Position numbers and translations under genes: made by a program. DNA of 64,000 nucleotides from CAYSGX01 sp964518215 (GTDB taxonomy: Bacteria; Bacteroidota; Bacteroidia; Chitinophagales; CAIOSU01): contig CAZFFP010000001.1 of the NCBI GenBank assembly GCA_964518215.1, forward strand, positions 1-64,000, given 5' to 3'. Shown piece by piece: positions 6,864 through 14,828 of the stretch; the first letter of the stretch is position 1; every line of letters starts with the position of its first letter. Below the pieces are notes generated by a model, which was not told the origin of the DNA, searched no databases, and saw nothing but the letters and a program-made list of their open reading frames with translations.

Positions 6864-8756
6864 ATGGCTTTTAAACAAGAAATTGAAGAATTAGAAGCAA
6901 TACTTACGCAAACTTCCGGTTTAAACCAACAAGCAGAATTAATAGTTTCTATCTACAGAAAATACAACTCTATAAATAGCACTGAAGGAGCAAAACACAT
7001 TATTACTCTGGAAGCAATAGCCGAACAGCTTAATGACGATAACTATCGGGGTTGGGTAAACTTTTTCAAGGGTGATATTCATTGGTTAAAGGGGACATAC
7101 AACGAGGCAAAAGAGTTTTTTAATAGATCAATAATGTTTTTTTCTAAAACAAACAATAAAGCTAGAATAGGACATTCCATAAACCATATTGCCATTATTA
7201 ATGAACAACAAGGAAATTATATTGTAGCACTTGAAAATTATAACAAAGCCAAATTACTTTTTGAAGAATGTAATGACAGATCGGGTATTGCTATGTGTTT
7301 CAACAATATTGGTATACTTCAAAAATATCAAGGCAATTATACTGAAGCCATTAAAAACTACTTTGAATCATTAAAAATTCACGAGAAACTTGGCAATAAA
7401 AGTAATGCGGGTTTAGCTTTAATAAACATTGGCGTTATTAATAATTACCAAAAAAAACATGATGAGGAATTAAAAAATAATCTTTCTGCACTTAACCTTT
7501 TCGAAGAAGTAAATGATAAGAAAGGAATAGCATTAGCACTAAACAATATTGGAAGCAGCTACATCAACAATAACAATAACAAGAAAGCACTCGAAGTTTT
7601 AAATGATTCTATAAGAATTTCGAGAGAAATAAATGTAGATTATACTTTGGCTTTAGCCATAAATCAGATTGGCTCTATTTATAAAAATGAGGGAGAATAT
7701 GAAAAAGCAATAGATTCATATTCTGAGGCTCTTGAATTAGCCGAAAAGATGGGCTACAAATCAGAAATTGCTAAAGTAAAAGATTTAATTGGAGAATGCT
7801 ATTTGTTGCTCAACGAGTTTGACAAGGCAATGGAGTATTTAGAAAGTGCTCTGAAAATTACAGAAGAAGCAGGAATAAATAATATTAAATGCACCATTCT
7901 TAAAACATTATATCAACTTAAAAAAGCAGAAAACAAAGCAAATGAGGCTCTAGAATATTATGAACAATACGTTGATTTAAATAAAAAATTAGAAAACGAA
8001 GAAACTAGTAAAAAAATTGAAAGCCTGCAATTTGGCTATCAAATAGAAAAGAAAGAGCAAGAAGTAGTTTTAGAGCGCGAGAAGAAAGAAGAAATTCAAA
8101 AAGCTTATGACTTACTCGATATTGAAAAACAAAGAAGCGAAATACTATTGTTAAATATTCTACCGGTTGAAGTTGCGCATGAGCTAAAAAAAAAAGGCAG
8201 CGCTGAAGCAAAACTGTTTAAAAATGTAACCGTAATTTTTACCGATTTTAAAGGATTCACTAAGCTGAGCGAAAAAATGACTCCTCAAGAATTGGTAAAC
8301 GAAATACATGAGTGCTTCAAAGCTTTTGACGAGATTATTGAAAAATATTCAATAGAAAAAATAAAAACTGTTGGTGACGCATATTTAGCCGTTTCAGGAT
8401 TGCCTATTGCCAATGATAATCATGCAACTGATATTGTTAATGCCGCAATAGAAATTCGTGATTTCATGCTAAAAAGAAAACAAAAACTAAAAGACAAAAC
8501 TTTTGAAATAAGAATAGGAATCAACAGCGGAGAAGTTATTGCAGGAATAGTAGGAATGAAGAAATATGCCTACGATATTTGGGGCGATACCGTGAACATA
8601 GCCTCCCGCATGGAAGAAAATTGTGATCCAGGACAAATTAATATTAGCCAAACCACTTATGAATTTGTTCATAACAATTTCGACTGCATTTATAGGGGAA
8701 AAATTGACGCAAAAAATAAAGGTTTAATGAGTATGTTTTATATTGAAAAAAAATAA
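6864..8756 (+). CDS. TPR-repeat class III adenylate cyclase
   Basis: Residues about 40-370 are tandem tetratricopeptide repeats (for example ALNNIGSSYINNNNNKKALE), then a coiled coil at about 390-435, then a class III nucleotide cyclase domain to the end. Metal-binding Asp461 (IFTDFKGF) and Asp505 (TVGDAYLAVSG) are present. The base-selecting pair is Lys501 and Asp571 (YDIWGDTVNIASRM), the combination used for ATP. Transition-state residues Asn578 and Arg582 are intact. No membrane segment or signal peptide is seen, so it should be a cytoplasmic cAMP-forming enzyme gated by TPR protein contacts. It sits 43 nt after the VGIGT surface protein. Confidence 0.9.
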   Translation: MAFKQEIEELEAILTQTSGLNQQAELIVSIYRKYNSINSTEGAKHIITLEAIAEQLNDDNYRGWVNFFKGDIHWLKGTYNEAKEFFNRSIMFFSKTNNKARIGHSINHIAIINEQQGNYIVALENYNKAKLLFEECNDRSGIAMCFNNIGILQKYQGNYTEAIKNYFESLKIHEKLGNKSNAGLALINIGVINNYQKKHDEELKNNLSALNLFEEVNDKKGIALALNNIGSSYINNNNNKKALEVLNDSIRISREINVDYTLALAINQIGSIYKNEGEYEKAIDSYSEALELAEKMGYKSEIAKVKDLIGECYLLLNEFDKAMEYLESALKITEEAGINNIKCTILKTLYQLKKAENKANEALEYYEQYVDLNKKLENEETSKKIESLQFGYQIEKKEQEVVLEREKKEEIQKAYDLLDIEKQRSEILLLNILPVEVAHELKKKGSAEAKLFKNVTVIFTDFKGFTKLSEKMTPQELVNEIHECFKAFDEIIEKYSIEKIKTVGDAYLAVSGLPIANDNHATDIVNAAIEIRDFMLKRKQKLKDKTFEIRIGINSGEVIAGIVGMKKYAYDIWGDTVNIASRMEENCDPGQINISQTTYEFVHNNFDCIYRGKIDAKNKGLMSMFYIEKK

Positions 8757-8794
8757 ACACTTTCATTCCTTGAACATTATTTTAATTTCGCAAC

Positions 8795-9691
8795 ATGATA
8801 TTAATGAATGAAAATTCAGGCAAAATAAATTGGAAAAACTTATACACGCCTGCATCTTTTGCCCAAATGTTATTGGGTGTATGTTTAGCGCTACTGGCAT
8901 TAAAAGGCTTTATGATTCCTAATAGCTTTTTAGACGGTGGAGTAATAGGAATTTCCATTCTTGCTCATGAAATATATCATGTCAAGGTGAGTATCATATT
9001 GCTATTAAGTAATTCCATTTTTATCTTTTTAGCATATAAATTTGTTTCGCGCGAAGTAGCAATAAGAACCATCATCACCATATTTTTTTTAGCTATTGGC
9101 CTTGAAATTATACCAATAAATCCTATTACAACCGATAAGTTACTCATAGCCATTTTTGGCGGTGCTATTATTGGTTCGGGAATCGGATTGGTTATTCGCA
9201 CTGGCGGAATGGTAGATGGAACCGAGATATTAGCTGTGCTTACTAGAAGAAGAATCGGACTCACCATGAGCGAGGTGATCTTACTGATCAATGCAATAAT
9301 TTTTTCTACTGCAGCCATAAAACTTGGCATTGAAACAGCAATGTATTCATTTATCACCTATTTTACTGCATCGAAAGCTATAGATTATGTAGTTGATGGT
9401 ATTGAAGAATATACCGCACTTACTATTATTAGTAGTAATAATGAAGAAATTAAATCTCTTATAGTAAATAATTTCCGAAAAGGAATTACAGTATATAAAG
9501 GTGAACGCGGGTATTTACCCGGAGCTTTTGATATTAAACATAATTGCGACATTGTTGTAACCATTGTTACAAGGCTTGAACTATTAAGTATTAAAAATGC
9601 AATCAGCAAAATTGACCCAAACGCTTTTATGTATGTAAACAGTATTAAAGAAGCAAGTGGCGGTATTATTAAACATAAACCAAATCACTAA
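8795..9691 (+). CDS. YitT family membrane protein
   Basis: The 298-residue protein has five to six membrane helices in the first 200 residues (LLGVCLALLALKGFMIP, GGVIGISILAHEIYHV, GGAIIGSGIGLVIRTGG), followed by a soluble DUF2179-type domain of about 85 residues. This is the standard YitT layout. The motif RTGGMVDGTEILA is a family hallmark. The biochemical role of YitT proteins is not established. Two other ATGs are possible near the start (8804 and 8807). The HD-domain gene begins 2 nt after its stop, so they form an operon. Confidence 0.85.
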   Translation: MILMNENSGKINWKNLYTPASFAQMLLGVCLALLALKGFMIPNSFLDGGVIGISILAHEIYHVKVSIILLLSNSIFIFLAYKFVSREVAIRTIITIFFLAIGLEIIPINPITTDKLLIAIFGGAIIGSGIGLVIRTGGMVDGTEILAVLTRRRIGLTMSEVILLINAIIFSTAAIKLGIETAMYSFITYFTASKAIDYVVDGIEEYTALTIISSNNEEIKSLIVNNFRKGITVYKGERGYLPGAFDIKHNCDIVVTIVTRLELLSIKNAISKIDPNAFMYVNSIKEASGGIIKHKPNH

Positions 9692-9693
9692 TT

Positions 9694-10281
9694 GTGATTA
9701 CACATTATACATACTGTGAAATTGAATCGGAAATTTTACAAGTGCTGGAAAGTGGTTTGTCAGAAAAACTCACCTATCACAATTTAGAACACACACGTTA
9801 TGTATTAAAAAATGTCGAAACCATTAGTCGCTACGAAAATATTTCCGAGCAGGAGACCTATTTAATTAAAATAGCGGCACTGTATCACGATTCTGGATTT
9901 TTAAACGCCTATGCGAATCATGAAAAAGAAAGCTGCAAACTCGCTCGTAAATATCTAAAAAAACACAAACTAAGCAGCAGCGATATTCAGAAAATATCGG
10001 GTATGATTTTAGCCACCAAAATCCCCCAAAAACCTCAGAATAATTTAGAAATGATTCTTGCTGATGCTGATTTAGAGTATTTGGGGACAGAACAATACAA
10101 ATACATTTCAGGGAAACTCTTTAAAGAATTTCAAAATTTTAATCAAACAATGTTAGAAGAAGAATGGCTGAGAATTCAAATTGATTTTTTCAGACAACAT
10201 ATATATTTCACCAATTTCTGCATAAAATATCGTCTTCAACAAAAGGAAACTAACTTTGAAAATCTTTTAGATAAAACATAG
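9694..10281 (+). CDS. HD-domain phosphohydrolase
   Basis: A metal-dependent HD fold is shown by His29 and His33 (YHNLEHT), His65-Asp66 (ALYHDSG) and a downstream Asp in LADADLEYLG. Family members hydrolyse phosphoester bonds in nucleotides or signalling molecules; the substrate here cannot be read. The start is GTG 9694, two bases after the yitT stop, and no ATG is better placed. There are no membrane segments, so it acts in the cytoplasm. The 195-residue length is usual for small HD proteins. Confidence 0.8.
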   Translation: MITHYTYCEIESEILQVLESGLSEKLTYHNLEHTRYVLKNVETISRYENISEQETYLIKIAALYHDSGFLNAYANHEKESCKLARKYLKKHKLSSSDIQKISGMILATKIPQKPQNNLEMILADADLEYLGTEQYKYISGKLFKEFQNFNQTMLEEEWLRIQIDFFRQHIYFTNFCIKYRLQQKETNFENLLDKT

Positions 10282-10300
10282 AATTTAATGTTCAAATAAA

Positions 10301-10326
10301 TGCATAAATAATAAAGTATTTATGCA
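10301..10326. terminator. AT-rich hairpin between convergent genes
   Basis: A perfect 10-bp inverted repeat (TGCATAAATA and TATTTATGCA with a 6-nt loop) lies 20 nt after the HD gene and 48 nt before the end of the opposing gene. It could stop transcription from both sides, but it is AT-rich and lacks a strong T tract, so the terminator role is tentative. Confidence 0.4.
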
Positions 10327-10373
10327 CCATAGCGCACTCTCATAATACATTTATTACACAAATTTAATTTGAA

Positions 10374-10904
10374 CTAACTTGTTATAAAATGCATCTTGTA
10401 TTCAGGTTTTATCTCGTCTCCTGAAAGCAGCCAATCCATACACAAGCGTCTGGGAACCGTAACTTTTTCAACCGGAACAAACGTGCCGAAAATTCTGTCC
10501 CAAAAACGGGTGGTAACTCCAAAGTTAATTTTCGGATTATGGAAGTGATGGTAGAAATGATGTTTGCGCAAAACAATAAATGGCGCAGCAACAGGGTCGG
10601 TTTTATGAAAACGAAAATGACTGGTTTCATACAAGCCATACATGCCCACCAAGCCTATAACAAACGCCAATGAAATTTCGGGCGAAAACACCCCTGCCAA
10701 AAGAATAAAAAGAATGGAAGCCACCACGAAAGCCGCCAATGCTTTTTTATGTGCCGGAGCAAAATAATGCGCTTTGGAATGATGAAGTAAATGCTCAGTC
10801 TTGAAAAGATTTTTTCCTTTGTGAACATGACCTAAAAAACGATGCAGCATGTATTCCAGAAAAGTCCATGCTATAATTCCCGAAGCAAAAGCGATAACTA
10901 TCAT
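10374..10904 (-). CDS. Sterol desaturase / fatty acid hydroxylase family protein
   Basis: The 176-residue membrane protein carries the His clusters of the fatty acid hydroxylase superfamily: HRFLGH (from residue 21), HHSKAH, HFRFH and KHHFYHHFH. These bind a di-iron centre for O2-dependent hydroxylation or desaturation of lipids. Four hydrophobic helices fit an integral membrane enzyme. The size matches short bacterial members such as carotenoid or ceramide-type hydroxylases; the substrate is not evident. It is transcribed opposite to both neighbours. Confidence 0.8.
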   Translation of the reverse strand: MIVIAFASGIIAWTFLEYMLHRFLGHVHKGKNLFKTEHLLHHSKAHYFAPAHKKALAAFVVASILFILLAGVFSPEISLAFVIGLVGMYGLYETSHFRFHKTDPVAAPFIVLRKHHFYHHFHNPKINFGVTTRFWDRIFGTFVPVEKVTVPRRLCMDWLLSGDEIKPEYKMHFITS

Positions 10905-11009
10905 TGGGTAAATAATTTAATTCATGAGATAGTTTACAGATTTGAATAACTGAAAAATGGTTGCATCCGATGCCAGTGTTTCGGTAAATGCTCTCGATTC
11001 TTTATGTGA

Positions 11010-11024
11010 TAATTGTCGCACAAT
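11010..11024. promoter_or_regulatory. Small palindrome upstream of rhodanese lipoprotein gene
   Basis: AATTGT and ACAATT form a perfect 6-bp inverted repeat around CGC, 45 nt upstream of the start at 11070. It could be an operator for the sulfur-handling operon. No known regulator consensus is claimed, and a chance palindrome is possible. Confidence 0.25.
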
Positions 11025-11069
11025 TCCACTTTTATTAGTATGACCTTTGTAAAACAAAAATTTAATCTC

Positions 11070-11483
11070 ATGAAAAATTATCGATCAAATTTCATTTTAG
11101 CATCCATATTCATATTCGCGTTTTTGGGTTGCAGTTCCGAATCCCAAAGCCAATCGAATCAAAAGGATTCTTACAAAAACATTAATCAAAGCGAATTTCA
11201 AAAAATTGCACAAGAGCCTGACGCGGTAGTTGTTGATGTGCGCACTCCGGGCGAAATTTCTGCCGGATACATTCCAAGCACATCCATTTTTGCAGACATC
11301 AACAACAATGATTTTGAGCAAAAAATAAATGCTTTAGACAAATCGAAAACTTATATGGTGTATTGTCGCAGTGGAGCCAGAAGCAGCAATGCCGCCAAAT
11401 ACATGGTTCAAAACGGCTTCGCTAGTGTGTATAATCTCAATGGTGGCATTTTAATCTGGAAAGGAGATTTAACCAAGCCTTGA
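11070..11483 (+). CDS. Rhodanese-domain lipoprotein
   Basis: The start at ATG 11070 is chosen over an upstream in-frame TTG at 11013 because it gives a lipoprotein signal (MKNYRSNFILASIFIFAFLGC). A single rhodanese domain follows, with DVRTPGE and the active-site loop VYCRSGARSS, whose Cys accepts sulfane sulfur. The protein should therefore handle thiosulfate or persulfide sulfur at the outer face of the inner membrane or in the periplasm. Its stop overlaps the start of the YeiH-type exporter (TGATG), linking the two in one operon with more rhodanese genes downstream. Confidence 0.85.
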   Translation: MKNYRSNFILASIFIFAFLGCSSESQSQSNQKDSYKNINQSEFQKIAQEPDAVVVDVRTPGEISAGYIPSTSIFADINNNDFEQKINALDKSKTYMVYCRSGARSSNAAKYMVQNGFASVYNLNGGILIWKGDLTKP

Positions 11484-12466
11484 TGATGGTGCAGTTTCAG
11501 AGGGAATTTAAAGGCATATTGTTGTCGGGCGCATTGGGCTTGCTTGCCTATTTTGTTTCACCCTATTTGCCGGCTACTTTCAACAGCATACTTGTAGCGT
11601 TGTTGTTAGGCATTATTGCGGGAAACCTGATGAACATACCTGCGCCCTTTCAATCGGGCATTTCTTTCACCAGTGGAAAACTATTGGAGTTATCTATTCT
11701 GTTTCTTGCTTTCAGCATCAACTACACACACATAGCTGCTTTGGGTGCGCAGAGTTTTGTCATTATTGCGGCAATGGTAGTGTTTATGATTTTGTTTACT
11801 TTCTATTTGGCAAAAAAAGTGAACTGTCCGGGTTCCACAGGTTGGCTGGTAGGTTTCGGCACCGCCATTTGCGGCTCTTCAGCCATTGCAGCATTGGCTC
11901 CCGGTGTTTCAAAAAACAAAGACGATGTGGCGATTTCGATGGCAGTAGTAAATCTGTTCGGAAGTATTGGGATGATTGTGTTGCCTTTTGCATTATTGAA
12001 ATTCGATTTTGCCGCTACACACCTCGGCATGTTGATAGGCGGCAGTTTACATTCAGTAGGAAATGTTGCCGGTGCGGGATACGCCATCAGCAACGAAGTG
12101 GGCGAAGCTGCCATTACCATCAAATTAGCGAGAGTGGCAATGTTGTCGCCAGGATTAATTCTGTTCAATTATTTGATTCATAAAGACCATGCGAAAAACT
12201 GGAAAGAGCATTTTCACTTGCCCTGGTATTTATGGGGATTTATTTTCATTACCATTCTTACTTCGGCATTAAATATTCCCGCTTCGATGTTATCGGCTTT
12301 AGATACTATCGGAAAAATCACTTTAACCATTGCGATGGCAGCTATTGGATTAAAAGTGAGTTTTAAAAATCTGTATTTATCGGGCAGAAGAGGCATGAGA
12401 ATAGGCGCTGTTGTTTTTGCCGTGCAATTAGCTTTAATAGCGGCATTGATGTGGCTGCTTATGTAA
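11483..12466 (+). CDS. YeiH/UPF0324 family putative sulfate or sulfite exporter
   Basis: About nine to ten hydrophobic helices and the family motif GFGTAICGSSAIAALAPG (about residues 126-143) mark this as a UPF0324/YeiH-type permease. Members are predicted exporters of sulfate or other anions; in some bacteria they are linked to taurine or cysteine sulfur. ATG 11483 overlaps the stop of the rhodanese gene; ATG 11486 is also possible. Its place between two rhodanese genes supports a role in exporting oxidised sulfur made from persulfide. Substrate is inferred. Confidence 0.85.
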   Translation: MMVQFQREFKGILLSGALGLLAYFVSPYLPATFNSILVALLLGIIAGNLMNIPAPFQSGISFTSGKLLELSILFLAFSINYTHIAALGAQSFVIIAAMVVFMILFTFYLAKKVNCPGSTGWLVGFGTAICGSSAIAALAPGVSKNKDDVAISMAVVNLFGSIGMIVLPFALLKFDFAATHLGMLIGGSLHSVGNVAGAGYAISNEVGEAAITIKLARVAMLSPGLILFNYLIHKDHAKNWKEHFHLPWYLWGFIFITILTSALNIPASMLSALDTIGKITLTIAMAAIGLKVSFKNLYLSGRRGMRIGAVVFAVQLALIAALMWLLM

Positions 12467-12472
12467 CAAATG

Positions 12473-12506
12473 TTGCACTAAGGCAAATATTGCGAACGTA
12501 ATTTTG
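12473..12506 (+). promoter_or_regulatory. Candidate Bacteroidota promoter, TTG-N23-TAATTTTG
   Basis: A TTG at 12473-12475 and an exact TAnnTTTG element at 12499-12506 are separated by 23 nt, at the edge of the usual Bacteroidota spacing. It lies 33 nt before the DUF6132 gene, so the second half of the sulfur module may have its own promoter. Confidence 0.5.
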
Positions 12507-12539
12507 CATCAGAGAATTATATGGTTTAACACTAAGAAT

Positions 12540-12737
12540 ATGACACTGATTAGAAAATATTATCTCACCCTGATAGGCGTATTTATAGGCGCGGTAGCCG
12601 GATATTTTTACTGGCAACAAATCGGTTGTATGTCCGGCTCATGTGCCATTACTTCTTCTCCTGTCAACTCTCCGCTGTATGGTGCGCTGATGGGAGGTTT
12701 ATTGCTGAATATTTTCAAAAAAGAAAAAACACAATGA
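12540..12737 (+). CDS. DUF6132-type small membrane protein
   Basis: The 65-residue product has two short membrane helices flanking a Cys-rich motif, IGCMSGSCAITSSP, followed by YGALMGGLLLN. This is the pattern of DUF6132 proteins, which are found beside rhodaneses in Bacteroidota. The start is ATG 12540; the frame is open further upstream but that part lies over the promoter. Its stop overlaps the next rhodanese start by 4 nt (ATGA). The two Cys may exchange sulfur with the neighbouring rhodaneses, which is inference. Confidence 0.7.
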   Translation: MTLIRKYYLTLIGVFIGAVAGYFYWQQIGCMSGSCAITSSPVNSPLYGALMGGLLLNIFKKEKTQ

Positions 12738-13024
12738 TTATGAACATCGAAAAAATCATCCAATCAAAAGAGGGCACCATAGTAGATGTGCGCACTCCCG
12801 AAGAGTTTCAAGGCGGACACGTGGCCGGCTCCGTAAACATTCCATTGCACGAAATGAATTTTCGTTTAGACGAAATTAAATCGTTGAAAATGCCATTGGT
12901 GTTGTGTTGCGCTTCGGGCAACAGGAGCGGTATGGCAGCACAACTGCTCCAACAACGCGGCATTGAATGCGCGAATGGCGGCTCTTGGTTAGATGTGAAT
13001 TATTATGCTTCTAAAGCTGCTTAA
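12734..13024 (+). CDS. Cytoplasmic single-domain rhodanese
   Basis: The 96-residue protein is one rhodanese domain: IVDVRTPEEFQGGHVAGSVN, then active-site loop CCASGNRSGMAA with the catalytic Cys. No signal peptide is present, so it acts in the cytoplasm, unlike the lipoprotein rhodanese upstream. The start at ATG 12734 overlaps the previous stop by 4 nt; the longer open frame before it is an artefact of the overlapping gene. It probably passes sulfane sulfur within the same module. Confidence 0.85.
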   Translation: MIMNIEKIIQSKEGTIVDVRTPEEFQGGHVAGSVNIPLHEMNFRLDEIKSLKMPLVLCCASGNRSGMAAQLLQQRGIECANGGSWLDVNYYASKAA

Positions 13025-13027
13025 ATA

Positions 13028-13249
13028 ATGAAAGAAAACCTCCTCAATAATTGGCATTTTATGCGTTGGTTGCGATTGGCATTCGGACTATACGCAGGCT
13101 TTCATGCCATTCAGTCGCACAGTGCCTTATCGGCATTTATTTCCGTATTCTTTTTATTTCAGGCATTTACCAACACCGGCTGTGGCGGTTCGGGTAACTG
13201 TGAATTGCCTGCCAACAAGAAGCAAATAGACAATAAAGAAATCTTATAA
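13028..13249 (+). CDS. YgaP/DUF2892-like small membrane protein
   Basis: The 73-residue protein has two hydrophobic helices (LRLAFGLYAGFHAIQ and ALSAFISVFFLFQAF) followed by NTGCGGSGNC. This resembles the membrane part of YgaP-type proteins, which in other bacteria is fused to a rhodanese. Here it follows the rhodanese by 3 nt as a separate gene. The Cys cluster may take part in sulfur transfer. The last 6 nt overlap the end of the opposing ArsG-like gene. Confidence 0.65.
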   Translation: MKENLLNNWHFMRWLRLAFGLYAGFHAIQSHSALSAFISVFFLFQAFTNTGCGGSGNCELPANKKQIDNKEIL

Positions 13250-13951
13250 CAACTTCAGATAGATATTCAAGTAGTAGATTCCGGTAAGAATAAAAATAAC
13301 CCCGGCAATCATTCGCATTACTTTTTCAATACGCTGAATGGCTTTGAAATATGCTCCTAATTTGCTGAAACTATAAGCGATAACAAAAGCGAAAATAATT
13401 ACCGGCAAACCGGTTCCAACAGCAAACACAATAGGCAATCCTAAACCTGCGCTTGCAGAAAGAGTCATGGGAATGAGCATGGCAAAAAATAATGCTCCGC
13501 TGTAAGGACAAAAGGCAAGTGCAAACAATGCTCCTAGTAAAAAGGAACCTGTAAGTCCCTTGTCTTTAAATTTTTCGGAAAGCTTATCGGTAATGTTTAT
13601 GTTGGGAAGAAAATTCAGTTTAATGATATCGAGCATAATCAACCCAATAAAAATCATTACAGGTCCAATAATTTTTTCGCCATTGCCCTGAAAAACTCTG
13701 GCGATTTCAAACTTGCTGGCACCGAAATAAATCGCAGCGCCTAATGCGGTATAAGACAACATTCGCCCAAGCGTATAAAGCAAGCCGCTCAGCAAAACTT
13801 TGTTTTTGTTGGAAATAGTTTTGGCGATATAGGCGGTGGCAGTGATATTGGTTGCCAATGGGCATGGACTGACAGCCGTAAGCAGTCCTAATGCAAATGC
13901 CGCCATTAACGGAGCCTCACGGTTTTGTGCTAAATCAGTGAGCCATTCCAT
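13244..13951 (-). CDS. ArsG-like / CcdA-type membrane transporter
   Basis: This 235-residue protein has six membrane helices of the DsbD/CcdA type, with TAVSPCPLATNITATAYIA near residues 25-44 and AFCPYSGALFF in the second half; the Cys in each half fit the CcdA pattern. From family knowledge, CcdA-like proteins paired with an ArsF-like thioredoxin are named ArsG family permeases, linked to aromatic arsenical efflux. It overlaps arsF by 1 nt (TAATG) and is last in a run of genes headed by an ArsR regulator. A plain thiol-electron carrier is the alternative. Confidence 0.7.
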   Translation of the reverse strand: MEWLTDLAQNREAPLMAAFALGLLTAVSPCPLATNITATAYIAKTISNKNKVLLSGLLYTLGRMLSYTALGAAIYFGASKFEIARVFQGNGEKIIGPVMIFIGLIMLDIIKLNFLPNINITDKLSEKFKDKGLTGSFLLGALFALAFCPYSGALFFAMLIPMTLSASAGLGLPIVFAVGTGLPVIIFAFVIAYSFSKLGAYFKAIQRIEKVMRMIAGVIFILTGIYYLNIYLKLL

Positions 13952-14358
13952 TATTTTGCTTTTTTAAATTCATCAATATGCTTCTTCAATTCTTTGATGA
14001 ACTTGTCTTTATTACCCGCATTCATGAAAGCAAAATCTGTTAAATCATTCTTTTTTCCGGTAGCAGGTTCGTATAGAAAAAGCGAAGTGCCAAATGCCAG
14101 AAATTGCTTCACTATTTTATCGTTTTGCTTATCGTCAATATTCACCATTCTGAAAATAAAATCGGGATAGGCGGTTACGGTTTCTTTCGAGTATTCTTCA
14201 ATTTTCATACAGGTTTTGCAACGATGCTCTGAATGAAATTGAATGACTTCAAACTTTGTAGCTTCAGATGATTGAGAATTGTTTTGAGCCGCTGCTTTAA
14301 GAAACGAAAACAAAAAAATAAAGCCGGTTAATAATGCGAGTGTGAAATGTTTTTTCAT
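13951..14358 (-). CDS. ArsF-like thioredoxin-fold secreted protein
   Basis: A signal peptide (MKKHFTLALLTGFIFLFSFLKAAAQ) precedes a thioredoxin-like domain with the redox pair in HRCKTCMKIEEYS, a CxxC motif. The rest (FRMVNIDDKQNDKIVKQF) fits the ArsF family, described as a subunit working with ArsG and a nitroreductase on aromatic arsenicals. The partner arsG begins within its stop codon. It likely works in the periplasm, passing electrons with the CcdA-like partner. The arsenical role is a family-level inference. Confidence 0.7.
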   Translation of the reverse strand: MKKHFTLALLTGFIFLFSFLKAAAQNNSQSSEATKFEVIQFHSEHRCKTCMKIEEYSKETVTAYPDFIFRMVNIDDKQNDKIVKQFLAFGTSLFLYEPATGKKNDLTDFAFMNAGNKDKFIKELKKHIDEFKKAK

Positions 14359-14399
14359 GATGTAAATTTTTTAATGGTTACCATATTTTAAAATCATTG

Positions 14400-14828
14400 C
14401 TATTTGACCGCATGATATGCCGTATGCGATATTATTCTTCCGAAGGCTTCCGCTTTTGTTTTAGCGCCAAATTCTTTGGTAGTAATCATTGTCTCCCAAT
14501 CTGCATCCGATTGTTTTTCAACTATTATTCTTAGTTGTTCAAAAGAAGATGCCGCATAATCTTTTAATTCCTGAAGATGGTTCCATTCTCCGGTGTCTTT
14601 CTGTGCAATAACTGTCTTGGCTGAAACTTTTAGATCGCTTGCCCCGAAAACATTTTTTGCAAACAGCAATTCTACATCGCCAACATGCCTGATTAAAAAT
14701 CCGATACTGTTGGGAGCAGGCGAAAGCTTTTTTGCTAAATCATTCTCTGTAACGAGTTCTATTTGATTGCTGAAGCGGGTTCTTGCTTCCATCCAGAGTT
14801 CGATGAGTAATGCTGGTTTTGTTTTCAT
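14400..14828 (-). CDS. DinB-family protein with a probable C-terminal frameshift
   Basis: The four-helix DinB fold is shown by metal-ligand His in FLIRHVGDVE and ISHTAYHA. The start at 14828 overlaps the permease stop by 4 nt (ATGA). The open frame stops after HTAYHAVK. Adding one C to the CC run at 14408-14409 restores HTAYHAGQIAMILKYGNH with a stop at 14371-14373, which is the usual DinB ending. So the gene probably runs to 14371 and one base is missing, by mutation or sequencing error. Its role in the ArsR module is unknown; some DinB proteins are thiol-dependent transferases. Confidence 0.7.
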   Translation of the reverse strand: MKTKPALLIELWMEARTRFSNQIELVTENDLAKKLSPAPNSIGFLIRHVGDVELLFAKNVFGASDLKVSAKTVIAQKDTGEWNHLQELKDYAASSFEQLRIIVEKQSDADWETMITTKEFGAKTKAEAFGRIISHTAYHAVK

